41,226 nucleotides of DNA from an uncultured Clostridia bacterium (GCA_944333055.1 CALVKT010000044.1:1-41226), one strand, 5' to 3'. Counted from the first letter of the stretch, positions 1-8,243 are shown. Numbers and translations: made by a program. The notes: generated by a model from the letters alone, not told the origin.

Positions 1-991
1 TGTACAGCAGGCACAGGCCGATGATGCGCCGCTGCGCCTCGCGCACGCGGTCCATGCGCATCGCCCCGTAGTTGTAGGCCAGAATGGTCTGCGTGCCGCC
101 AGAGATGCCGCCCAGCGGCATGGTCACCACGAGCATGAAGCTCTGGGCAATCGTCGCGCAGGTGATGAGCGCATCGCCCTGCTCCGGGCCGCCGTAGCGC
201 TGGAGCACCGCATTGAGGGCGATGATCATCACGTTGTCGATGGCGATGATGGAAAACGGCGCAAACCCCATCAGCAGCACGCGCCGCATGATCCGCGTTT
301 GAAACGCCTCTTTGCGCAGTGGAATCGCGGCTTGTCCCCGAACGAGGAACCACAGCGCCCCCAGCGCGCTGGCCATTTGGGAAATCACCGTCGCCGCCGC
401 CGCGCCGCGCACACCCCAACCCAGCAGGAAGATGAACACCGGATCGAGCACGATGTTGAGCACAGCGCCCAGAATGACCAGTTTCATGCCCGTTGCGGCG
501 AACCCCTGCGCGATGATGAACTGATTGAGGCCGGTCGCCATGAGCGCAAAGAGCGTTCCGGCGATGTAGGTCGTAAAATACGCATCCGCGCTCGGATACG
601 TCGCGTCGCTCGCCCCGAAAAGCCGAAGCATCGGCTCGCGCAGCGGCAAAACCACCGCCATCAGCAGCACCGACGCCGCCGCCAGCATCACCGTGCAGGT
701 AAAGAGAATCCGGCCGGCTTCATCCCGGCGTCCCTCGCCCATGCGCATGCTCATCATCGGCGAGCCGCCGACGGCAATCCAAAAGGCGACCGAGCCGACC
801 ATCGTCACCACGGGCCCGCAAACGCCCACCCCGGCCAACGCCAGAACCCCGTCACCGGGGATGTGCCCGATGTACATGCGGTCCACGATGCTGTAAAACA
901 CGCTGACGAACTGCGCCAACATGCTCGGCAGCGCAATGCGCAGCACGAGGCGGCCGATGTCGTCGCGCCCCAGGTCATTCTGCGTCTTCAT
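1..991 (-). CDS. MATE family multidrug/Na+ efflux transporter (3' end outside window)
   Basis: This open frame runs off the left edge, so only the N-terminal 330 codons are seen. The reading begins MKTQNDLGRDDIGRLVLR and continues through the typical MATE start, with ALPSMLAQFVSVFYSIVDRM and then YIGHIPGDGVLALAGVGV, which matches the first two helices of this antiporter family. Long hydrophobic helices alternate with short loops afterwards. MATE proteins export organic cations or drugs in exchange for Na+ or H+ across the cytoplasmic membrane. The ATG at 991 is preceded by a GGGAAAGGGAG ribosome site, and a sigma-A-like promoter lies at 1037-1065. The gene appears monocistronic at this end. 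The family call is firm; the substrate cannot be inferred. Confidence 0.88.
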   Translation of the reverse strand, partial: MKTQNDLGRDDIGRLVLRIALPSMLAQFVSVFYSIVDRMYIGHIPGDGVLALAGVGVCGPVVTMVGSVAFWIAVGGSPMMSMRMGEGRRDEAGRILFTCTVMLAAASVLLMAVVLPLREPMLRLFGASDATYPSADAYFTTYIAGTLFALMATGLNQFIIAQGFAATGMKLVILGAVLNIVLDPVFIFLLGWGVRGAAAATVISQMASALGALWFLVRGQAAIPLRKEAFQTRIMRRVLLMGFAPFSIIAIDNVMIIALNAVLQRYGGPEQGDALITCATIAQSFMLVVTMPLGGISGGTQTILAYNYGAMRMDRVREAQRRIIGLCLLY

Positions 992-1036
992 CCCGTTCTC
1001 CCTTTCCCGCAAGCCAGGCGGCCTTGCTGAACACCG

Positions 1037-1065
1037 ATTATAGCAAACTCCGCGGCGAACTTCAA
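1037..1065 (-). promoter_or_regulatory. Promoter for the MATE gene
   Basis: On the minus strand TTGAAG (1060-1065) is followed by 17 nt and a perfect TATAAT (1037-1042), about 45 nt upstream of the MATE start. This is a match to the housekeeping sigma-A consensus; it is untested. Confidence 0.6.
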
Positions 1066-1107
1066 TCTTCTTTTGACCCGGTTGCGTTTTTTTCATCCGT
1101 GCCGGAG

Positions 1108-1151
1108 ATAAAAAAGAAGGACTTCCGCCGCTCGCGTGGCAACGGGAGTCC
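1108..1151 (-). terminator. Terminator after the Myb-like gene
   Basis: Read on the minus strand, GGACT (1147-1151) pairs with AGTCC (1119-1123) around an imperfect GC-rich inner stem, followed by a T-rich run (TTCTTTTTT). It starts 8 nt beyond the stop codon at 1159. Confidence 0.6.
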
Positions 1152-1158
1152 ATGGGGG

Positions 1159-2007
1159 TTATTCCTGCATCATCGCGCATTCCACGGCGGCCAAGCGCGC
1201 AGCCGCCTGCTCGCAAAACGCCTGCGTATGGCTAATGCGGTCGCTCTCCGGCAGGGCGATGTATTCCTTGATGAGCGTCACCATGCCTGAGGCTTCCCCG
1301 GCCAGCTGTTTTCTGCGCTCCTGCTCGTCGGAGAGCGCAATGCGGAGCATATCGCACCGGGCATTGAGCCGGTCGGCCCGGCGCAGCGCCTCGCTGTCCC
1401 CCGGGGCAGCTTCCCTGCAAAGCGCCAGGTCCAGCAGGTGGTTCAGCCCGTCAAAGAGCTGGGTCAGCTGCGGATCGCCCGAAGCCTGCACGCGGCTTTT
1501 GATCTGCGGGAGCGCCTGTTCCGGCGAGGTCTCCTGCGGATAGGGGCTGACAAACGGTATGCCCTGCTCGTTCAGGCGCTGCATCACCCGCTGCACGAGC
1601 TCCGGCCGCGTGCGGATGGTCGAGCGGTATTTGTTCTGATAGCGCAGCATGCGCGTCTTGTCGCCATCGGAGAGTTTGCGCACACAGGCGCGCACACTCA
1701 TGCCCTGGGCGCGCGCCGTGAGCACGTTCTCAATCAGCTGCTCCACCTCGTCCGGGGCAAACGTTTCAAACGGCAGGGTACGCGGCGCATCGCCGCCCTC
1801 CCGTTCGCGCAACTGCGCATAGTAAAAATTGCGGATGCTGTTGGGCTTGCGCCCCAGCTCCTGGCCCACGCGCTCAAACACACTGCGCAGCGATTCCCCC
1901 GCCTTTGCGGCCTCGCCCACGGTCTGCTCCAAAAGGTCAATCTCCCGCTGCTGCCATCCACCATGCGGGCCGCGCACGGGGCCCTGGCGCGGACAACTCA
2001 CTTCCAT
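1159..2007 (-). CDS. Myb/SANT-like DNA-binding protein (RsfA-like N-terminus)
   Basis: This 282-residue protein has an N-terminal helical domain with evenly spaced Trp/Leu and a GRKPNSIRNFYY recognition-helix-like stretch near residues 52-63. It resembles the Myb-like DNA-binding domain of RsfA-type regulators of Firmicutes, which act in spore development in Bacillus. The rest is charged and alpha-helical, with no enzyme motif that I recognise. The ATG at 2007 follows AAGGAGGG at about 10 nt; an in-frame TTG at 2010 is an alternative start. It is flanked by its own terminator (1108-1151) and has no obvious operon partner. A role as transcription regulator is inferred from the domain; the targets are unknown. 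Confidence 0.6.
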   Translation of the reverse strand: MEVSCPRQGPVRGPHGGWQQREIDLLEQTVGEAAKAGESLRSVFERVGQELGRKPNSIRNFYYAQLREREGGDAPRTLPFETFAPDEVEQLIENVLTARAQGMSVRACVRKLSDGDKTRMLRYQNKYRSTIRTRPELVQRVMQRLNEQGIPFVSPYPQETSPEQALPQIKSRVQASGDPQLTQLFDGLNHLLDLALCREAAPGDSEALRRADRLNARCDMLRIALSDEQERRKQLAGEASGMVTLIKEYIALPESDRISHTQAFCEQAAARLAAVECAMMQE

Positions 2008-2213
2008 CAATCCTTGTCCCTCCTTGATGATGCTCCCCGCTCGGCGCAGGGGCTTTATGCCCCGCGCATGGGGCGCCTTTGTAGGTCAGCTTGCGCGTTG
2101 ATGGGGTATTTTATACCGTTTACTTGCATACGGGTCTTCGCCGGACGTGGTCGGAACGGTACAAGTCTATGAACCCGTATGCGGCGTTTATGCGCGCGCG
2201 GCGCAATCAAGCA

Positions 2214-2242
2214 TTGCCTGCTGGAAAGATTTGCTGTATAAT
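2214..2242 (+). promoter_or_regulatory. Promoter for apgM
   Basis: TTGCCT (2214-2219), a 17-nt spacer and a perfect TATAAT (2237-2242) lie 44 nt before the apgM ATG. This is a good sigma-A match and probably drives apgM and perhaps the downstream LCP and CapA genes. Confidence 0.7.
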
Positions 2243-2286
2243 AGGATGAAATGGTGAAAACCGAGAAAGAATCGGAGGCGCTCTTG

Positions 2287-3516
2287 ATGAAATACGTGCT
2301 TGTAATCGGAGACGGCATTGCCGATGAACCCGTTTCCCAGCTGGACGGCCGCACACCGCTTGAGGCCATCGATTGTCCGAATATGAATCGCCTGGCGGGC
2401 GGGCGCCTGGGTACCTGCCAAACCGTGCCCAAGGGCGTATTGCCCGGAAGCGACACGGCGATTCTCTCGATCTTTGGTTATGACCCGCGCACCTGCTATA
2501 CGGGCCGCTCCGCGCTGGAGGCCGCCGGCATGGGCGTGATGCTGCGCCCGGGCGAGACGAGCCTGCGCGTCAACCTGTGCGCGCTCGATGGCGAGTGCTT
2601 TGACACGGCGCGCATTCTCTCCCACAACGGCGGGGGCATCGAGGGCGAGGAAGCCGTCACGCTGATGGAGGACCTGATCGCGGACCCCCGTTTTGCCGCG
2701 CTGGCCGCGCCCTTGGGGTTCACCATCCACGTCACGCCGACTTTCCGCCATACCGGCGTCATCGACGCCGCGCACGAACCGGACCGCAGCGGCATGCACT
2801 TTTGCGAGCCGCACAACATCCTGGGCAGCCCCATCGCCGGGCATCTGCCCTCCGGCGTGCTGGGCGAAGAGCTGACGGCGCTCATGCGCGCTTCGTTTGA
2901 CGTGCTGCGCCATCACCCCATCAACCGCGCGCGCATCGCCGCGGGCAAGCTGCCCGCCAACTGCATCTGGCCCTGGGGGCCGGGCAGCGCCATGACGCTC
3001 ACCCCGTTTGAGACGCTGTACCACAAGCGCGGAAGCGCCGTCTCTGCCGTGCCGCTGGTCTGGGGCATTGCCGGGCTTTGCGGCGTTGAAACGCCCCGCG
3101 TGGAGGGCGCGACGGCCGAACTGGATACCAATTACGAGGGCAAGGTCGAGGCCGTGTTGCAGGCGCTGCGCGAAGGCGCGGACTTCGCCTGCGTCCATGT
3201 CGAGGCGCCGGACGAGTGCACCCATGCAGGCGACGTGGCGGGCAAGTGCGAGGCCATCCGGCGGCTGGACAGCCGCGTCGTCGGTCCGCTGCTTGCGCGT
3301 CTGGGGGAGATCGACCCCGATTACCGCATTCTGCTGCTCTCGGATCACCCCACGCTGCTGTCCACGCGCGGCCACGACGGCAACGCCGTCCCCTTTGCCC
3401 TCTACGACAGCCGCAACCCCGGCACGCCGGTCAAGTTTGACGAGGCGCATGCCCGCGCGACCGGCGATCACCTGGCAGAAGGCCCGATGCTTTTGCGCGC
3501 GCTGTTTGCCTGCTGA
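2287..3516 (+). CDS. apgM: 2,3-bisphosphoglycerate-independent phosphoglycerate mutase, ApgM type
   Basis: The 409-residue protein belongs to the alkaline-phosphatase superfamily branch with archaeal-type cofactor-independent phosphoglycerate mutases, which interconvert 3- and 2-phosphoglycerate in glycolysis. Visible features are the N-terminal metal motif VIGDGIADEP (Asp9), the phosphorylatable Ser in LPGSDTAILS (Ser55) followed by GYDP, and C-terminal metal ligands in HVEAPDECTHAGD and LSDHPTLLSTRGHDG. The length is normal for the family. A longer in-frame reading from 2251 exists, but the ATG at 2287 has GGAGG 8 nt upstream, so I start there. A close subfamily has been proposed to be an alternative homoserine kinase, and sequence alone does not exclude this. 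It is followed 67 nt later by the LCP-like gene. Confidence 0.88.
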   Translation: MKYVLVIGDGIADEPVSQLDGRTPLEAIDCPNMNRLAGGRLGTCQTVPKGVLPGSDTAILSIFGYDPRTCYTGRSALEAAGMGVMLRPGETSLRVNLCALDGECFDTARILSHNGGGIEGEEAVTLMEDLIADPRFAALAAPLGFTIHVTPTFRHTGVIDAAHEPDRSGMHFCEPHNILGSPIAGHLPSGVLGEELTALMRASFDVLRHHPINRARIAAGKLPANCIWPWGPGSAMTLTPFETLYHKRGSAVSAVPLVWGIAGLCGVETPRVEGATAELDTNYEGKVEAVLQALREGADFACVHVEAPDECTHAGDVAGKCEAIRRLDSRVVGPLLARLGEIDPDYRILLLSDHPTLLSTRGHDGNAVPFALYDSRNPGTPVKFDEAHARATGDHLAEGPMLLRALFAC

Positions 3517-3583
3517 ACCGGGAAGAAAATTTCCGCCTCATTCGTCGTATGAAAGAGGGGAATTCACCAACACGGAGGATTGC

Positions 3584-4441
3584 ATGTTCAAACACATTTG
3601 TACCTTGCTGCTGGCCGCGTTTTTGCTGCTGGGGGCGTGTGCGCTTGGCGAGGAAGTCAACGACCAGCTGACGCACTATCTGCTCCTGGGCGAGGACGGG
3701 TACGCGGAGGAGATCACCGACGACGCGCGCACGGACACCATTGTGATCATGACGCTCGACCACAAGTACAACCGCGTGATCATGACCTCCATCCTGCGTG
3801 ACTGCCAGATCAACAACCTCAAAGGCAACCCCACCAAGATCAACCTGCTCTACAAGAGCTACGGTTTCGAGGGCGTGGAAACCTGCCTGGAGCGCGAACT
3901 GGGCATTGAAATCGAAGGCTCCGTACTCGTCAATTTCGAAAACGTGAAGCCTGTGATTGATGCGCTGGGCGGCGTGGACATCGAGATCGATTCAGCAGAA
4001 TGCAGCGCGATCCGCCGCATCCTGCTCAACGACGACCCCAACCTGCCCGAAGAACCCGGCCTGGTGCATATGACCGGGCGCATCGCGCTGGCCTACATGC
4101 GCATCCGCTACGACGATCAGGGCGACTTCGGACGCACCGAACGCCAGCGCAAGGTGCTCGGCGAGCTCTTTGACAAGTGCCGTGAGCTCTCGCTGCTGGA
4201 GCTGGTGGGCGTATACAACCAGGTTTCCGCCGGCATGAAGATGAACCTGTCGGCCATGGACGTGCTCTCGGCGCTCTCGCAGGGCTACGCGATGGTCACA
4301 AGCAACGCGCAGTTCATCGAGTTCCGCATTCCCGATGACGGCACCTATCATTACGACACGCTCAGCGGCTCTTCGGTGCTCGATGTGCGCTGGACGACGA
4401 ACAAAACACGCTTCCATAACTTGCTCAATTCACCGCAGTGA
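3584..4441 (+). CDS. LytR-CpsA-Psr (LCP) family protein with lipobox-like signal
   Basis: LCP enzymes transfer undecaprenyl-linked glycopolymers such as teichoic acids or capsule to peptidoglycan outside the membrane. This 285-residue protein shows the family landmarks: DARTDT (Arg49, Asp51), TSILRD (Arg72, Asp73; PRD in most members), a central NFENVKPVIDALGGV block, and the C-terminal GDFGRTERQRKVL. The N-terminus is a short hydrophobic segment ending in LLGACALGEE, which fits a lipobox with Cys19, whereas most LCPs keep an uncleaved membrane helix. The ATG at 3584 follows GGAGG by 5 nt. Its neighbour 24 nt downstream is a secreted CapA-like protein with a similar leader, suggesting a shared extracytoplasmic job. 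The family is secure; the polymer is unknown. Confidence 0.87.
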   Translation: MFKHICTLLLAAFLLLGACALGEEVNDQLTHYLLLGEDGYAEEITDDARTDTIVIMTLDHKYNRVIMTSILRDCQINNLKGNPTKINLLYKSYGFEGVETCLERELGIEIEGSVLVNFENVKPVIDALGGVDIEIDSAECSAIRRILLNDDPNLPEEPGLVHMTGRIALAYMRIRYDDQGDFGRTERQRKVLGELFDKCRELSLLELVGVYNQVSAGMKMNLSAMDVLSALSQGYAMVTSNAQFIEFRIPDDGTYHYDTLSGSSVLDVRWTTNKTRFHNLLNSPQ

Positions 4442-4465
4442 CCACGAAAAGGACGAAAGAAGCCC

Positions 4466-5653
4466 ATGAAAACACACATGCTTGCAGCCCTGGTTCTGCT
4501 GATCCTGCTGCTTCCCGGCGCGTGCCTTGGAGAAGCGCTCGATCTGTCCCTCTTTGAAAACGGGGAGCCGCCCGCCGCCGAGGTCTGGGAGGACGCCGTC
4601 TTTGAGTCGCTCGCCTGGTATCAGCGCGAGGACGGCAGCGACTGGCGCCTGCTCGACGACGGTTCGGTGATCGTGACCCTTTCCGCCACGGGCGACGTCA
4701 CCATCGGCGGCGACACGCGCAAGAGCGGCAAGAATGTCTTTGACAAGCAGCTGGACAAGGAAACCTCCGGCCTCGCCTTCCCGATGGAGAACGTCGCGGA
4801 CATCTTCGCCGCGGACGACATGACGATCGTCAACTTCGAGGGCACGCTCACCAACACCAAGAGCGCCACCTCCAACACGTATTCCTTCGCCGCACCGCCG
4901 GAGTACGTCAAAGTGCTCACCTCGGGCAACATCGAGGCCGTCTCCCTGGAAAACAACCACGTGATGGACCACGGCGACGCCGGGTACGAGGACACCTGCG
5001 AGACGCTCGACGGCGCGGGCATCGCCTACAGCGGCCATCTGGGCAGCACGACGTTCACCACCGATACGGGCATCTCCATCGGCATGCTCTCCTACCAGAC
5101 GTTCAACGGCAAGTACGACGACATCTACGCCTCCATCGAGGGCGACATCGCCGCGCTGCGCAGTGCGGGCTGCCAGATCGTGATCGTCTCCTACCACTGG
5201 GGCGACGAGAAGGACTACGTACCCAATGAGCGCCAGGTTCCGCTGGGCCACGCGACGATCGACGCGGGCGCCGATCTGGTCATCGGCCACCACCGCCACC
5301 GCATGAACCCCATCGAGGTCTACAAGGGCCGCTACATCTGCTATTCGCTGGGCAATTTCTCCTTTGCGGGCAACACGCGCCCGGACGACATGGACACGTA
5401 TATCTTCCAACAGCGCTTCCGCGTCTATCCGGACGGCGTGGTCGAGGACGAGGGCTTCCGCATCGTGCCGTGCTCCATCTCCTCCCAGCAGGACGTGAAC
5501 GACTTCAAGCCGACCCAGGCGGACGAGGAGAAGAGCGCGCAGATCGTGGATCGCCTGCTGGAACTCGGCGAGCAGTTTGAGCAGATGTATCGCGACACCG
5601 GCGTGACGGCCGTCGGCGCGTATCCCACGCAGTGGACGACGGTCTACGATTGA
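4466..5653 (+). CDS. CapA family (PGA_cap) metallophosphoesterase, secreted
   Basis: This 395-residue protein has a signal-like leader (residues 1-22) and then the CapA/PgsA fold, a calcineurin-like phosphoesterase variant linked to poly-gamma-glutamate capsule synthesis or attachment. The motifs appear intact: SATGDVTIGGD (Asp77), NFEGTLT (Glu125), ENNHVMDHG (Asn163, Asn164, His165), SYHWGDE, and GHHRHRMNPIEVYKGRYICY followed by SLGNFSF. The rest of the capsule operon (CapB/CapC synthetase) is not in the window, so a role in poly-gamma-glutamate is not supported here; other cell-envelope roles are possible. It follows the LCP-like gene by 24 nt and is closed by a strong terminator. A second, degenerate CapA paralog is at 38410-39720. 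Confidence 0.88.
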   Translation: MKTHMLAALVLLILLLPGACLGEALDLSLFENGEPPAAEVWEDAVFESLAWYQREDGSDWRLLDDGSVIVTLSATGDVTIGGDTRKSGKNVFDKQLDKETSGLAFPMENVADIFAADDMTIVNFEGTLTNTKSATSNTYSFAAPPEYVKVLTSGNIEAVSLENNHVMDHGDAGYEDTCETLDGAGIAYSGHLGSTTFTTDTGISIGMLSYQTFNGKYDDIYASIEGDIAALRSAGCQIVIVSYHWGDEKDYVPNERQVPLGHATIDAGADLVIGHHRHRMNPIEVYKGRYICYSLGNFSFAGNTRPDDMDTYIFQQRFRVYPDGVVEDEGFRIVPCSISSQQDVNDFKPTQADEEKSAQIVDRLLELGEQFEQMYRDTGVTAVGAYPTQWTTVYD

Positions 5654-5657
5654 TCGC

Positions 5658-5682
5658 AAAGGCGGGCCTGGCCCGCCTTTTT
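5658..5682 (+). terminator. Rho-independent terminator after capA
   Basis: A perfect 7-bp stem GGCGGGC/GCCCGCC (5661-5667 and 5671-5677) with a 3-nt loop is followed by five T. It ends only 17 nt before the next start codon, so the next gene's ribosome site lies just downstream of it. Confidence 0.9.
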
Positions 5683-5699
5683 AAAAGAAAGGAGCGCCT

Positions 5700-6614
5700 A
5701 TGAGCGAGAGAACGGCGCGGCTGCGCGCGCTGCTGGAGGGCACGGCGGCGCGCGGCGGCATCGCCGTCACCGGGCACGACCGCGCCGACGTGGACAGCGC
5801 GGTGAGCTGCGTGCTGATGCAGCGGCTGCTGCGCGCGTGGGGGCTGCCCTGCCGCATCGCGCTGTGCGCGCCGGACGCGCAGGCCCGGCGGGTGCTCGCG
5901 CGCTTTGGGCTTGACGCGCAGGCCATGTCCGGCGCGCCGCAGGACGCGGAAAGCCTGATCCTCGTGGATCACCACCAGCGCGCGCACGCGGGGCGGATTG
6001 TGGCCTGCATCGACCACCACCCGACGGCCTGCCCGCCGGACGCGCCCTATGTGCAGATCGAGCAGGCGGGCGCGTGCGCGGTGATGGTGCTGGCGCTGAT
6101 GCGCGAGGCGGGCGTGCCGGTGGCGGCGCAGGACGAGGCGCTCGCCGTCGCGGCGCTGTATCTGGACACCATCGCGCTGCGCAGCACGAAGATCCGCCGC
6201 GAGGAGGCGGCCTGGGGCGAGGCGCAGGCCAGGCGCCTGGGGCTGGATACGGCGTGGCTGCTGCGCGAGGGCTTGCAGCTCCAGGACATGGGCCTGCCCG
6301 CCGGGACGCTTTGTGCGCTGGGCAAGAAGACGTATTCATTCGGCGCGCGGCGCGTGATCTCCAGCTACGTGCAGACGGACGCGATGACGCAGGAGACGCT
6401 TCAAGCGATCCTCGCGGAGATTCGCGCGCAGATGGCGCGGGAGCGGGCCGACCTGTGGGTGTTTCTGGTGCACGATCCGGTGCGCGGGCGCTCCACGGAG
6501 TACGACGTGACGCCGGACGGGCGCGTGCGGACGATCGCCTATGACGCGCTCATCTCGCGGGGCAGGGATGTGATGCCGCGCGTGGAGCGGGAGATGCAGG
6601 AGGAACGGCCATGA
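5700..6614 (+). CDS. DHH-DHHA2 phosphoesterase, family II inorganic pyrophosphatase-like
   Basis: Family II (Mn-dependent) pyrophosphatases hydrolyse PPi in the cytosol. This protein has their length (304 residues) and order of motifs: GHDRADVDS (His26, Asp30, Asp32), LVDHHQ, IDHHPT, and ALYLDTIALRS at the start of the DHHA2 half. The C-terminal substrate loop, normally SRKKQ, reads SRGRD here (Ser286-Asp290), losing a conserved lysine, so it may act on another phospho-substrate. The ATG at 5700 has AAAGGAG upstream. The stop overlaps the next gene's ATG (ATGA at 6611-6614), so the two are translationally coupled. I am sure of the superfamily, less of the pyrophosphatase activity. Confidence 0.8.
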   Translation: MSERTARLRALLEGTAARGGIAVTGHDRADVDSAVSCVLMQRLLRAWGLPCRIALCAPDAQARRVLARFGLDAQAMSGAPQDAESLILVDHHQRAHAGRIVACIDHHPTACPPDAPYVQIEQAGACAVMVLALMREAGVPVAAQDEALAVAALYLDTIALRSTKIRREEAAWGEAQARRLGLDTAWLLREGLQLQDMGLPAGTLCALGKKTYSFGARRVISSYVQTDAMTQETLQAILAEIRAQMARERADLWVFLVHDPVRGRSTEYDVTPDGRVRTIAYDALISRGRDVMPRVEREMQEERP

Positions 6615-7573
6615 CGGGATTTCCGCAGGCTTTGGCTTCGGCTCTCGCGGCGCTGACGGCCGAGCGGGACGGCGCGCAGCTGGCGCGCGACGCGCGGGCG
6701 ATCAGCGAAAACTATCGCCTGCGCACGGGCGAGGGCGCGCGGCTGCTGACGCGGGAGGGCGAGGCGGCGGCGTATGCCGCCGCGCGCATGCCGGCGACAT
6801 ACGCGGCGGCGCACGAGGCGCTGGCGCAAGCGCTGCGCGCGAGCGGCCTTGCGCCGAAGACGCTGCTGGACTGCGGCGCGGGCACGGGCGCGGCGAGCTG
6901 GGCGGCGGCGGCGCATCTGCCGCTTGAACGCGTGACCTGCCTGGAGCGGGAGGCGGCGATGCGCAGCGTGGGCCGCGCGCTCATGCGCGCGGGCGGCGGC
7001 GCGCTCCCGGATGCCGGGTGGATCGACTGGGACGCGACGGCGCAGGGCGCGCTGCCCGGTGCCGATCTGGTGATCGAGGGCTACATGCTCGGCGAGCTGC
7101 GCGCGGACATGCGCTTGCAGGCGGCTGCGCGCATGTGGGATGCCTGCGCGCAGATGCTCGTGCTCATCGAGCCGGGCACGCCGCAGGGCGCTTCCAATCT
7201 GGCCGCCGTGCGCGCGCATCTGGCCGGTCTGGGGGCGCATGTGGCTGCGCCGTGCCCGGCGGGTGCGGCGCGCTGCCCGATGGCGGCGGACGACTGGTGC
7301 CACTTTGCCGTGCGCGTGCAGCGCACGCGGCTGCACAAGGCGCTCAAGGGCGGCGACGCGCCGTATGAGGACGAGAAGTTCTGCTATCTGGCGCTCACGC
7401 GCGAGCCGCCGCGCACGCCCTGCGCGGCGCGCGTGCTGCGCCACCCGGTGATCCAGCCCGGCCGCATCGCGCTGACGCTGTGCCGGGCGGGGGAGAGGAC
7501 GGCGTGCGTCGTCACCAAAAAAGACCCGCTTTGGAAGCGGGCCAGAAAGATGAAGGCGGGCGACGCCGTTTAG
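6611..7573 (+). CDS. Rsm22/METTL17-family ribosomal small-subunit methyltransferase-like protein
   Basis: The 320-residue protein has a SAM-binding motif LLDCGAGTGAAS near residue 85 and then the Rsm22 signature: a cysteine group spaced as Cys-x6-Cys-x6-Cys (in CPAGAARCPMAADDWCHF), a basic stretch, and YEDEKFCYLA. A fourth cysteine lies in IALTLCRAGE near the C-terminus. In mitochondrial METTL17 four cysteines in equivalent places bind a [4Fe-4S] cluster, so this bacterial protein probably carries one too (inference). The family acts in small-subunit ribosome assembly; the methylation target is uncertain. It is coupled to the DHH protein by ATGA and its stop overlaps the stop of the converging ECF gene. 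Confidence 0.82.
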   Translation: MTGFPQALASALAALTAERDGAQLARDARAISENYRLRTGEGARLLTREGEAAAYAAARMPATYAAAHEALAQALRASGLAPKTLLDCGAGTGAASWAAAAHLPLERVTCLEREAAMRSVGRALMRAGGGALPDAGWIDWDATAQGALPGADLVIEGYMLGELRADMRLQAAARMWDACAQMLVLIEPGTPQGASNLAAVRAHLAGLGAHVAAPCPAGAARCPMAADDWCHFAVRVQRTRLHKALKGGDAPYEDEKFCYLALTREPPRTPCAARVLRHPVIQPGRIALTLCRAGERTACVVTKKDPLWKRARKMKAGDAV

Positions 7574-8133
7574 AGCTTCTCGTAGAGCCCGGCGTGCCGG
7601 AGCGCGGGCTTGAGCGCGCCGAAGAGGATCGGCGCGACGATGAAGGCGAAGGCGGCGTTCAGCAGGCTGCCGGGCAGCTTGGTGAGCATCTTGGCGGTCA
7701 CGGCGTCGAGCGTCAGGCCGTCGACGAGCCGGCCGAAGACGAACGTCTTGAGCATGTAGAGCGCGACGTAGGTCAGCGCGCCGCAGACGGAGCCGATCAC
7801 GATGCGCACGCGATCACCCGGCTCGGCGACATCCCTGCGCGCGGCGCGGTAGGCGATGAGGCTCGCGATCAGCGCGATCATGCCCTTGTTGACGAATGTG
7901 ATCACGCATTCCGCGCCCCAGCCGGCGACGATGTCGTACAATCCGGAGCCCAGGCCCGCCGCCAGAAAGCCCGCGCCCGGGCCGAAGAGCAGCCCGCAGA
8001 GCACGCACAGCGCGTTGGTCATGTGCAGCTGCGTGCCCATGAACGGGATGCGCAGGTAATTGACGACGAAGACGATGGCGGCCATCAGGCCGATGAAGCA
8101 GATGCGGAACGTGCTGTTGCGGCGCTCGGTCAT
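7570..8133 (-). CDS. ECF transporter S component (substrate-binding membrane subunit)
   Basis: This 187-residue hydrophobic protein has about six membrane helices and the usual ECF S-subunit pattern: an N-terminal helix with ICFIGLMAAIVFVVNYLRIP, a G-rich block LLFGPGAGFLAAGLGSGLYD, and a C-terminal LPGSLLNAAFAFIVAP. S components bind a vitamin or cofactor and share the EcfA-A'-T energising module, which is not in this window. The ATG at 8133 has GGGGAGGG 9 nt upstream. Its promoter overlaps an operator-like palindrome (8173-8206), implying specific regulation. The stop overlaps the converging Rsm22 gene by 4 nt. Substrate unknown. Confidence 0.8.
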   Translation of the reverse strand: MTERRNSTFRICFIGLMAAIVFVVNYLRIPFMGTQLHMTNALCVLCGLLFGPGAGFLAAGLGSGLYDIVAGWGAECVITFVNKGMIALIASLIAYRAARRDVAEPGDRVRIVIGSVCGALTYVALYMLKTFVFGRLVDGLTLDAVTAKMLTKLPGSLLNAAFAFIVAPILFGALKPALRHAGLYEKL

Positions 8134-8165
8134 GGTGAAGATCCCTCCCCTGTTGGTGTATCTGC

Positions 8166-8193
8166 ATTATAGCACGAACTGGCATGACGTAAA
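8166..8193 (-). promoter_or_regulatory. Promoter for the ECF S gene
   Basis: On the minus strand TTTACG (8188-8193), 16 nt, then a perfect TATAAT (8166-8171), about 35 nt from the start codon. The -35 box and spacer sit inside the inverted repeat at 8173-8206. Confidence 0.6.
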
Positions 8194-8206
8194 GAGCCAG
8201 TTCGTG
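8173..8206. promoter_or_regulatory. Operator-like 11-bp inverted repeat over the ECF promoter
   Basis: CACGAACTGGC (8173-8183) and its exact complement GCCAGTTCGTG (8196-8206) are separated by 12 nt that include the -35 box of the minus-strand promoter. A third half-site, GCCAGTT at 8220-8226, follows. On the plus strand the hairpin is followed by five T (8207-8211), so it could instead terminate plus-strand transcripts. I favour an operator because of the third half-site and the promoter overlap; this is not proven. Confidence 0.5.
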
Positions 8207-8243
8207 TTTTTATGACCATGCCAGTTTTGCGCGCTGTCAGGCG

